Shown here: in pieces, positions 25,501-33,600 of the stretch | Layout of the letters: each line of letters starts with the position of its first letter | Numbering within the stretch: position 1 is the stretch's first letter | Origin: Persicimonas caeni | GTDB lineage: Bacteria > Myxococcota_A > Bradymonadia > Bradymonadales > Bradymonadaceae | Assembly (NCBI RefSeq): GCF_006517175.1 | Contig: NZ_CP041186.1 | Coordinates: forward strand, 4,925,074 to 4,989,073 | DNA length: 64,000 nt | Direction: 5' to 3' | Made by a program: the position numbers and the translations under genes | Notes under the pieces: model-generated | Told to the model about the DNA's origin: nothing | The model's database searches: none | What the model saw: the letters and a program-made list of their open reading frames with translations, nothing else

Positions 25501-26319
25501 CTCGACCCGGACGGCGCCCAGGAGAAGCACCGCCAGGAGATGGTGCGCGAGCATATCATCAACTTCGGCGTGCTGCTGACGGTCAACGACCCGTTCGGCA
25601 ACAACAAGGGCTTTGTGGTCCACCGAAACGGCAACTACTACCTGCGCCCGCCCAACAGCGTGCCCACCGACGGCGACGATCAGTTGGCCTTGCTGGGCCG
25701 CAGCCTCACCGAGGCGATCGAAGCGCTGCCCACGGTACTCCAGGGCGAGAAGGTCAAGTACCTCGCCTTCCAGCAGATGCTCCAGGCGGTCCACGACGGG
25801 CTGGCCCCGCTGGTGCTCGAGCGGGTGGTGCGCCTGCCGTTCAAGTGGCGTCGAAACCGCGACCAGCTTCGCACCCAGTACGGCACCGAACCGTCGGCCG
25901 AGCAGAAGCTCAAGCTCCAAGACTACACCGACTCGTACGAGCGCATGAAAGAGGCGCTCGAGTCGCTGCTCGAGCGGCTTCGCAACATCGAGGCCGAGCA
26001 GATGACCATCGGCGGGGGCTTGGACGGCAATGCCGCAGGCCTGAACGACCATCAAGCCAAGTCGAACCTGCGCCAGTCGATCGAGCTCTTGCGCGGCTTC
26101 GTCGAGGGCTGGCGCGGCATGGAGAACCCCGAGGAGTCGAAGACGGTGCCCCGTGACTTCCAGAGCCTCTTCCAGCCGATGCAGGAGGAGAAGCTCAAAG
26201 ACACCCTCGAGATCTTGCGCTCCGGTGAGATCGATCGGGCGAGCTTCGAGAAGGCGACGAAGAAGCAAGGCGCGCAATCGCCTACATTCTCCTCCCCTGC
26301 GAAGCGAGGGGAGGACTAA
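22567..26319 (+). CDS. large tubulin/FtsZ-like protein (Tubulin_2 type)
   Basis: The 1250-residue protein starts with a tubulin-type nucleotide fold: first glycine loop TLFVGIGGCGCRIAVRVAEHL (about residues 21-41), LVDTNINDLE, and the tubulin signature loop NAGGTGSGSHLPLAYTL with GGTGSG at about 178-183. This matches the Tubulin_2-type (FtsZ-like) family that others have linked to vWA proteins and membrane remodelling. The rest is long and mainly helical, with coiled-coil stretches (about 610-700), so it is much larger than FtsZ. No membrane helix is seen. GAGG precedes the ATG. The last nine residues (SSPAKRGED) are encoded by an intergenic-type hairpin repeat. GTP binding and polymer formation are predicted, not shown. 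Confidence 0.85.
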   Translation: MANERAVVEEMLTKPSMVAPTLFVGIGGCGCRIAVRVAEHLKRRPDYKERYSDLIKVALVDTNINDLETYREHADESFLISNFEKEEYANLAAGKLFLEADDYFTQWVPQDYRFRAGDTAGAGQIRIESRLGSYYQQKHKDMVPRFRRLLEEMKSHEHGHRRLDTTEIRIVMCFSNAGGTGSGSHLPLAYTLRDQARELGKPTMIGVCVLPAVFEDKTGANKDGTFANGYAALKEVEHLMKLGSPESRFYPENGIEFHYDPSDTSKRRVHQQPFNFMYLIDKPESYSLESPVDAAADGLYLQFFSPIFAEQAGDYDNYTQHQRFLVPHDFEAKGIVGYTQYYGSYGSAVLLVPVPGLVDYCARSAALGLMRQSFLGSIPGDATYNALRQNSRTFYEVTETDGADTAPIHVADFRKKDSETRKRLRDRLFQKRVRLLAACENDTGESGQFMEIFRHGHGPGAVPTTEGAIDTDDDRLDRDRQNLGQGGMKYSIGAILLEAVSGERSAGLTQRAYASIDDQKNKLIQKETYQKEDFAYWKSIVSSQTRKLKQVGMSVLENGYRDHRTDALIPGMDALVDLDFMKDDAGEVNLAAQRYAALSVLDALKEDDTRLHEPKPPQFDYADDDRVKDDDFKRVISQLYEYEAKKAFYEVQKAFFDKRAVFRGKLARMADQLRGLEQGFEEFARKQEKKISRKRVDGDESANQYVIDSEALQIENGRRMWDFYFEDKIAPLGELSLQSKEVQKRLSGVIRTMSLQKSMGNTAKLQKIFESLLEYAQGFLDTHIGGDPKAQDPTRRDGLRLADALKLEAEYRALFRTNQEEIDKEGRKAIRNAVAEYRAKPDEEQIDLGQDVYQEYFRDKIKRIETEKASLLCSYDESRDQHGGVRPNRVFLGVMGEDFGDADIEGAIKSVETAGIKWVTEGWHDPHKIVFYRAVLNVPLYVFGRMNEMKEYYYRFKNLAKRSKVLHIDKNWENSLPDLDPDGAQEKHRQEMVREHIINFGVLLTVNDPFGNNKGFVVHRNGNYYLRPPNSVPTDGDDQLALLGRSLTEAIEALPTVLQGEKVKYLAFQQMLQAVHDGLAPLVLERVVRLPFKWRRNRDQLRTQYGTEPSAEQKLKLQDYTDSYERMKEALESLLERLRNIEAEQMTIGGGLDGNAAGLNDHQAKSNLRQSIELLRGFVEGWRGMENPEESKTVPRDFQSLFQPMQEEKLKDTLEILRSGEIDRASFEKATKKQGAQSPTFSSPAKRGED

Positions 26320-26480
26320 GGAGGGGACTCCCTTTCCGCGAGACGTAGTCGAGTGGAGAGGGACCGAGGGAGAGGCCTCCTCCTGAATCCTCCTCCATTT
26401 CGCTTCGCTACATGGAAGAGGACGCCTCTCCTCGGTCCTCTCCTCCTCTTCGCTTTGCTACGAGCGGAGAGGAAGATGTC
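26291..26480. repeat. palindromic intergenic element that supplies the tubulin-like gene's stop codon
   Basis: The element begins with the hairpin CCTCCCCT-GCGAAGCG-AGGGGAGG at 26291-26314, inside the 3' end of the gene. It continues with further CT-rich and GA-rich complementary segments (CTCCCTTTCC.../GTGGAGAGGGA; CTTCGCTAC motifs) up to about 26480. It fills the only sizeable gap (26320-26498) in the five-gene run and may fold into a stem structure that sets the ratio of the genes before and after it. Confidence 0.6.
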
Positions 26481-26498
26481 GAATGATGTAAGGTATTC

Positions 26499-29400
26499 AT
26501 GAGTCGTAGTTCCAAAAACCGAACCGAATACCCCTCGCCGGCCATTGTGGTGGGCGTGGGGCGCTTCGGCTTGGCGGTCCTCGAGCGCCTGGGCGAGGAC
26601 TGGGAGGCGCTCGAGCAGGCGACCGACGACGCGTCGCTCAAGAACCTGCGCCTCGTGCATGTGCGTGCCAAGAGCGACGTGCGCCAGAGCGAGTGGCGAA
26701 AGGGCGAGCGTCAGTTCGTCGAGATCGCCCGCTATACCGGGGACGGCGACCTGCCGTCGCTGGCGCTCGACTTCGTGATCCTGCGCTCGCTCGGGCTGAT
26801 TCGCTACCGAAACGGCACCTACCAGGTCGCCGTGCCCCGCGACGAGGGCGTTGTCGAGGTGCCCTCGGACCGCACCCGCGAAGTCGTGCCCGATGCGGAG
26901 GTCGACGACGACACGCCCGACACCGACTTCGCGCGCCAGCGCTACTTCGACTGGAAGAACCTGAGCCCCGACCCGATCACCTCAGTCGAGCGGCTTCGGG
27001 TGCTCAAGGCGCGTCAGGCCGACCTCGATCTGTTCATCACCCCGCTGGTCAACCGCATACGCCAGGGCCACAGCCCGCGCGCGGTCCTCGCCTGCATCAG
27101 CCGCTGCCGCGCGCTCGCCGAGGGGCGAGACCCGTGGCCGTGGTCGTGGCTGTTTCGGCCGCTCGTGGAGGGCGGGGCTGCGGAGACGGAGGCGGGTTTT
27201 CGCCACGTGCCCGTCGAGCGTGATTGGCTCGAGCCGAACGACGTGCGCGGCTTCCTCGAAGGCTTTGCGAGCGAGCCGCTGGACGGCTGGGCGAAGTGGC
27301 TTCGCGAGCTGAGGCTGCAGATCGACGAGCCGACCCTTGGTGACATCGACCTGGGACAAGGGCGCTTTCGGGTTAGCCTTCCCACGCCGTTTCTGCCCAA
27401 GGCGAGCGATCTGGCCTCGCCGATCATGCCCACCCAGCTTTTGACGGTCGACTGGGAGACGACTGGTTGGGCGACCAAGGAGCTCAACAACGGCGGCTCG
27501 GTGGCCTTCGAGCCGGTCGCGGTGAGCCCGTTTCGCCTCGGGCTCTTCGATCACGACGACGGCTCGCGCATCCACAAGACCAACAGCGGGGAGTTTCGCG
27601 CCCGGCTGCGCGAACTCGCCATTCACGTGCACCGCGGGCTGGTGCGCATGTGGGTCGACCTGCAGCGCGAGCGGGTCGAGTCGCCCGAAGAAGAGCTCGA
27701 GCCGACCCGGCGCCGCGAGAGCGTCGACGACTCGCTCGACCAGTCGCTCGAGGTGCTCGGCGAGCTGTTGGTCCGGCCGCTCATCTCCGAGCGCGCGCTC
27801 GATGTCGACGCCTGCGAGGGCGACGACGAGCTCGACGAAGATCACGACCGCTACGAGGAGCTCGCCCTCCACGACACGGCGAGCACGTTTTTGCGAAAGC
27901 TCGTCGTCGAGGAGGCCGACGCCGAGAATGCCGCGCGTGACGCGCTCGACAGCCGGCTGACCGCCCTCGGTTTCGCGCCGCCGCGCGCCGAAAACCTCGA
28001 GCACAAGCTCTTTTGCGACGTCACGCTCGAGCCCAAAGACATCAACTTCGAGCCCGACGAGAGCAGCATCGTCGACCCGGACGTGCTCAACCGACGCAGC
28101 GAGGGGCTGCTCGAGCTTCGGAGCCTGCTCAACGAGCGCACCCGCCAGCTCTTCGATTTCTCGTTTCTCAAGCAGTACCGAAATGAGCCGGTGCGCCGCG
28201 CGCCCCGATTGTCGATCTACGTGGTGTGCGACGCGACCGAGGCGTTCGCCCGAAGCTCGATGCGCACAGTCTTGCGCGAGATCCACGCCGAGTTGTTGCG
28301 CGCCTACGGCCCCATCTTCGAGACCTACCGCGAGGGCTTCGACCGTGCGCTGTCGGTCGTGCCGATCATCTGGATGCCCCATCCGGCCGACAGCTTCGGC
28401 GGCAAGCACCCGTTGGCGAACCGCTGCGAAGAGGCGGCGATCATCGAGTCGATCCAGGGGATTCGCCGCTGGGTCGAGAGCGTGCCGCGCGGCAAGCGCT
28501 GCATCCCGCAGGTGATGATCAACAGTCGGGTGACCGACAACGCGGTGTTGAGCGTGTGGGACTCGGTGCGTCAGACGCGCGACTTCCTGAATTTCCAGAT
28601 GCGAAACGATCTGTCGGGCGACCCGTGGCTGCGTCGCACGGCCACTGGCACCAAGGGCGACGACTTTTTCGCCTCGTTTTCGTGCCACGAGATCGAGTTT
28701 CCCGCCGAGCGCGCCCGCGAGTACCTGGCGAACCGCTACGCGCGCCACAGCATGAAGCGCATCCGGGACGGCGAGCACGGCCCGCTGCCCGACGTCTCCA
28801 ACGAGCCCATCGAGCCGCCGCGCATCGACGAGTTGGTCGCCGAGCCCGCCGAGCGCTTGGGCGAAGAGACCGGCCGCGCCGCCGAGCAGATGGAGCGCCA
28901 GGTCTTGGGGCGCCTGGAGGCGTCTTCCAAGACGACCGTCGACGAGGTCGAGTCGCTCTTCGACGAAGCCTTCGAAGAACGGCTCCTCGAGCGCATCCAC
29001 GGGCAGTGGCAGAACTTCACGCGCCGCCGCGGCGAGATGGACGACATGGTCGACGCGCTCCGGCGAGATACCTCGCAGAACCTGAGCGAGACCCTCGGCG
29101 TGGTCAAAAAGGCGGGCGACAAGCTCATCGAGGACTACGCGAGCAAAGGGGGGCTCAAGCGCGCCTACGCGGGCTTTGGCGAGCTGCATCACGTCGCGCG
29201 CGACCACCTTCGCGGCCGCGAGGGCGAGCGGCGCTCCAAAGAGAGCTTGTGCCTCGACCACAATATCCCCAAGACCAAGAGCGTCGGCAGCACGCGCTCG
29301 AGCGTGGTCGCCGAGGGGCAGAAGAAGCCCGACTACTCGGCGATGGTCACCGGCCTGGTGATCTGGGGGCTGATGGCGCCTGCGATGGGCGCGCCGATCG

Positions 29401-30641
29401 CTTGGGCGATCGCCAAGGCGCTCGACTTGCACCTCGACCCGAACGCGTTCGAGGTCATCTTGGGCCCGCTCGGGCCGTACGTAGGCGGGCTGGTGCTCTT
29501 CTTGCCCGTCTTCTTTTTGCTGCGCTGGTATATGCGAAAGCATGTCGAGCAACTCCAGGCAGCCATCGACAGCATGGCCGACGCGGTGCGTCGGGTGGTC
29601 GACGGCGGCCAGGCCGCCCTGCAGAGCACCCCGTCGATTCGCTCGTTCATGGAGGCGCGTCTGGTCCACACCGCCGCGCTCGCTACGCGCAGCTACGCAC
29701 GGCAGGTCTACGAGCGGGTGTTGCAGGACCTGGAGCTCGCCAGTCGCCTCGGCCGCAGCATCGACCTGCAACAAGATGTCTTGATGCGCCACGCCGAGGA
29801 CCTCGGCGTACAGCTCAAGATGACCGACCTCGACTCCGAAGAGGGCGACGACGACTTGAGCCGGCTCTTCGACTCGCGCTCGCGGGCTCCCATCGACAAG
29901 CTCATCGAGCCGGATCGTCTCGTCGATTACTACGAGCGGCGCATCGGCGGTGACCACGAGGTCGACGAGATGCTCGAGCGGTTCATCGAAGAGGTCGGCG
30001 GGTTTGCCAACTGGCGGCGCGTCGCGTCGATGTCGGACACGCCCTTGATCTTACGTTACGCGCGCACCCAATTCGACGCGTTGGTCAACCAGCCGGTCAG
30101 CGATCAATTCGTCTTCGAGGACGAGGTGCGCGAGCGGCTCATGGACTTCGTGATGGCCAACTTCTCGAATATCGGCTTCGGCGCGAAGTTTGCGGGTTAC
30201 GAAGGGCTCGACCCCGACGGCATCGACGTGCTGGCGCGCACCGCGCTGGTGATTCATCCCGGGCTCGAGACGGTCTTCAACGAGGCGCGCAACGCGCCGG
30301 ACGCGCCGGCGCGGCTGCGCACCCTCGATGTGAGGACCGCCTCCATCGAGCCGAACTCGGCGTATATGCTGTCGCTCGTGCAGGGCATTCGCCCGCACAG
30401 CGTGCGCAACCTGCGCCGGTTCGAGTCGTTCCACCATCGCGCGCAGATGCCCGACGACCGCACTTTCCCGCTCTCCGGCGAGAGTCACCACGGCGTGTCG
30501 AGCGCGCCGATCAACCACCTGACCGGCTACGATTCGCTGCGCCAGAGCATCAACCGCGGCGTCTTCCACATCGCACGCCAGGTCGAGGCCCAGGCCGACG
30601 AGGCGGCTGCAGCAGCCGGCGAAGGAGGTAGCGATGAATGA
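26499..30641 (+). CDS. giant membrane protein with tubulin-like N-terminal glycine loop
   Basis: The 1380-residue protein opens with AIVVGVGRFGLAVLERLGEDW (residues 15-35), which parallels the first glycine loop of the tubulin-like protein upstream, but I find no GGTGSG loop. I therefore read it as a diverged, possibly non-catalytic partner. A second alpha/beta region starts RLSIYVVCDATEAFARSS near residue 570. Long charged helices (about 770-930) precede two membrane helices (about 948-970 and 990-1010); a further 370-residue helical part follows. AAGG lies six bases before the ATG. Its stop overlaps the next start by 8 bases. No exact family is recognised. Confidence 0.7.
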   Translation: MSRSSKNRTEYPSPAIVVGVGRFGLAVLERLGEDWEALEQATDDASLKNLRLVHVRAKSDVRQSEWRKGERQFVEIARYTGDGDLPSLALDFVILRSLGLIRYRNGTYQVAVPRDEGVVEVPSDRTREVVPDAEVDDDTPDTDFARQRYFDWKNLSPDPITSVERLRVLKARQADLDLFITPLVNRIRQGHSPRAVLACISRCRALAEGRDPWPWSWLFRPLVEGGAAETEAGFRHVPVERDWLEPNDVRGFLEGFASEPLDGWAKWLRELRLQIDEPTLGDIDLGQGRFRVSLPTPFLPKASDLASPIMPTQLLTVDWETTGWATKELNNGGSVAFEPVAVSPFRLGLFDHDDGSRIHKTNSGEFRARLRELAIHVHRGLVRMWVDLQRERVESPEEELEPTRRRESVDDSLDQSLEVLGELLVRPLISERALDVDACEGDDELDEDHDRYEELALHDTASTFLRKLVVEEADAENAARDALDSRLTALGFAPPRAENLEHKLFCDVTLEPKDINFEPDESSIVDPDVLNRRSEGLLELRSLLNERTRQLFDFSFLKQYRNEPVRRAPRLSIYVVCDATEAFARSSMRTVLREIHAELLRAYGPIFETYREGFDRALSVVPIIWMPHPADSFGGKHPLANRCEEAAIIESIQGIRRWVESVPRGKRCIPQVMINSRVTDNAVLSVWDSVRQTRDFLNFQMRNDLSGDPWLRRTATGTKGDDFFASFSCHEIEFPAERAREYLANRYARHSMKRIRDGEHGPLPDVSNEPIEPPRIDELVAEPAERLGEETGRAAEQMERQVLGRLEASSKTTVDEVESLFDEAFEERLLERIHGQWQNFTRRRGEMDDMVDALRRDTSQNLSETLGVVKKAGDKLIEDYASKGGLKRAYAGFGELHHVARDHLRGREGERRSKESLCLDHNIPKTKSVGSTRSSVVAEGQKKPDYSAMVTGLVIWGLMAPAMGAPIAWAIAKALDLHLDPNAFEVILGPLGPYVGGLVLFLPVFFLLRWYMRKHVEQLQAAIDSMADAVRRVVDGGQAALQSTPSIRSFMEARLVHTAALATRSYARQVYERVLQDLELASRLGRSIDLQQDVLMRHAEDLGVQLKMTDLDSEEGDDDLSRLFDSRSRAPIDKLIEPDRLVDYYERRIGGDHEVDEMLERFIEEVGGFANWRRVASMSDTPLILRYARTQFDALVNQPVSDQFVFEDEVRERLMDFVMANFSNIGFGAKFAGYEGLDPDGIDVLARTALVIHPGLETVFNEARNAPDAPARLRTLDVRTASIEPNSAYMLSLVQGIRPHSVRNLRRFESFHHRAQMPDDRTFPLSGESHHGVSSAPINHLTGYDSLRQSINRGVFHIARQVEAQADEAAAAAGEGGSDE

Positions 30642-33600
30642 TATCGGCTACTTCGAGATGATCGTTCGGCTCATCGAAATGCTCATCGACCAGATGTGGC
30701 AGTTCACCGCCGGCGTCTTCGACCTCGCTCGCCATATCGGGCCGCTCGGAAGCGGCATGATCGTCGTGGGCGTCTGCTCGGTGGCGATGGGCGTGGCCTG
30801 GGCGATGCAGCGTCGGCTGAACAAGAAGCTCGAGAAGGACCCCAAGGAATCGGTGTCGATGCTCGGCCAGGAGGTGGCGTTTTCGCTGCCTGCGGTGGCT
30901 CTGTTCATCGTCATGCTGCCGTTTTTGATCATCCGCTGGGTGGTCGGCGCGGCCGGCAAGTTCATCATGTCGTTGGTCTCGTCGAGCGACGACAAGGCCA
31001 AGGGCGAAGAAGAGGAAGAAGAGATTTCGGTCGTCGTCGCCACGATCGGCCCGTCGTTTATGTGGGCGGGGCTGATCGTCGCCGGGCTCTACGTGTTCGG
31101 GCGGGTGAGCGAGCCGCTGCTCCGCTACCAATTCGATCTGAGCGACGGCTACCCGGCCTGGCAGTACCTGATCATGGGCGATCGCCCCGAGCTCGAGTGG
31201 TACCTGCCGCTGGAGCGTTTCCCGTATTTGGGCGCGCTGGTGGCGACCGGATTGTGGATGACGATCTGGTGGTGGGCCGGGCGAATCGTGCGCATCGTGC
31301 TGGGAAGCGAGCTCGGCTCGAACCTGGCGGAGAAGATCGAGAACCGACAGGTCTTGAAGAGCTGGCGCACCTGGTTTGGCAGCCGCATGCTCTTCGAGCC
31401 CGACACGTCGTATCGCGCCTGGGCGAAGTGGCTGCCGGTGGCGGCGGTGCCGTTTTTGATTTGGTCGTGGGGGACGCTGTCGACCGAGCCGTACCGCATG
31501 GGAAGCTCGATGTTTGCGGTGAGCCTTGTGCTGTGGCTGTCGTGGGTCATCCACGTCAACCTGATCGGCCACTGGCATATGGTCGAGGACGAAGCCGAGC
31601 CCGAGCCGGAGCCGGAGGCCCCCGAGGGGCGCGACTGGTCGAACGTGCTCGAGGATTTGCAGGTGCGCCTGCAGGTCGAGGAGCCGTTTGCCTTCGACGC
31701 GCCGCGCGTGGTCGAGCCGCTCGAGCCGGCGTCGCGTGCGCCCAAGCACGGGCTGATTTCGCCGCTGCTAGGCGAGGTTTTGCCCGACGAAGCCGGCCTG
31801 ACGCACATGCAACAGGCGGTGCTCGAGACGCTCTCGCACCAGGCGTACGTGCACGTCGACCCGCCGACGGTCGCAGGTGAGCTCGAGCTCGGGCGCACCG
31901 GCGGCGCGGGCATCGAGGACGAGTCGGGCTTGAGGCACCGCAACCAGGTGGTCCTGGCGCCCGACGGCAGCGGTAAGACGACGCTGGCGATGCTGGCGGC
32001 GTGCAACCATGTGCTCGTGCACACCCGGGCGACGCTGGTAGTCACCCGCGACGAGGCGTCAGCCGAGCGGTTCTGCTCGATGCTTCGGAGCACGCTCGAG
32101 CCGTCGACGCTTCGCTGGACGGTGCGCGTGCGCCAGGCGGGCTCGACGTTGGTCAACGACTTGAGCCAGGGCATCATCCCCGACGTCATCGTCACGAGCC
32201 TTCGCCAACTCGTGGTCGGTATTTTGAACGAGCCGCGCACCTACGCCCCGTTTCTGAAGAATCTGGGGCTGATCGTCGTCGACGACGTCGAGTCGTTCTG
32301 CGGGCCGGTCGAGATCCACATGCAGCTCGCGTTTCGTCGGCTCACGCTCAGGGTGCGCGAGCTTCTGGGCACGCGCCAGCTCGGCGAAGAGAGCGCGCCG
32401 GTGACGCTGCTGTTGGGCGTCGACTCGATGCACGACACGCCCACGTGGGCCAAGACGCTGTGCGGGATCGACGCGGTCACGCGGGTCTTCGAGTACGGCC
32501 GCGCTCGTCGCTCCGTTCCCAGGGCTGGAAGCCCTGCCTCCAAAGCCGACGAAACCGCAAAATCGGAGGCAGGCCATCTTGGCCTGGATAGCGGCGGCCT
32601 CGCCGCCCTGACTGACGCCGAGCCGGGCCGCTACCACCTGTTCTACCAACTGTCGGACTTTGTGTCGGAGTCGGGCGAGTCGCTGTCGGTGCACGATCTC
32701 ATCGAGTCGTGCGAGCGCCTCGGGATTCCGTGGCACTATCGCACGTGTGGCGACGCGCACCGGCGAAAGGGGCGGCAAAACCTGAAGCTCGAGCAGGAGC
32801 CGCAGCACGACGTGAGTTCGCCGCTGGACGCCGGTGTGGTCTTCTTGGCAGGGCACGTGAGCACGGTGCGCCGCGAGATCGACCATCTGTTGCACGCCGG
32901 GGTGCGGTTCCAGCCCGATGGGCAGACGAGTGGGCAGCAGGACGCCGCGAACGACCGGCCGGTGCCGATTGCGTTCGTGAGCGTGGTCGACCCGGATGAG
33001 CGCATGGCGCTGACCGAGCTCAACCCGAACTCGTCGCTGGCCGACGTGGTCGAGACCTTGCCGCGACCGGTGGTCCGCGCGCCGTTCGGACGAGCGGTCG
33101 AGGCGCACCTGTCGGCCGATTTGGTGGACACGTGGATGGAGGTCGCCGATATCCTCGACGTCTTCGGCAACACCACGGTCCACACGCTGGGTCGACTGGC
33201 CGACAGCGGCCTGTTGGTTCACGAGTCGCGCACGGACTTGGACGCCGAGGAGAACGATTACGAGAAGAACATGTACGTGAGGGTGCCGGCCAAGGCGGTG
33301 GCCTCGGAAGAGGGCGAGGAGGACCGGGGCAGAACGGACCGGGGCAGATCAGACCGGAGCGAGGGTGTGCTGCTGCCGCCGAAGGTCTCACAGGTCGAGC
33401 GCCCGTCGGGCGCCACGGTGGCCATCCGCGACCGCACGAACCTGACGATCGTGGAGGTCACCGACCGCATCAGCGCGCGGCATGTGTACTACCCGGGGCG
33501 CATCTTCGAGACCGCGCAGGGACGTTACGTGGTGGTCGGCGCGGCCGCCGACGCGGCCAAGCAGGCCGACGGAGGCGCGGTCAGCGAAAACGACATCTTG

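Noticed and set aside
22561-26277. Long open frame on the minus strand opposite the tubulin-like gene (over 1200 codons)
   Set aside because: It mirrors the GC-rich codon use of the real gene, has no motifs, consists largely of low-complexity V/L/A/E/H stretches, and the plus strand carries clear tubulin motifs.
26982-29957. Nearly 1000-codon minus-strand frame opposite the second tubulin-like gene
   Set aside because: Same antisense shadow effect; no start signal, no domain, and it ends inside neighbouring coding sequence.
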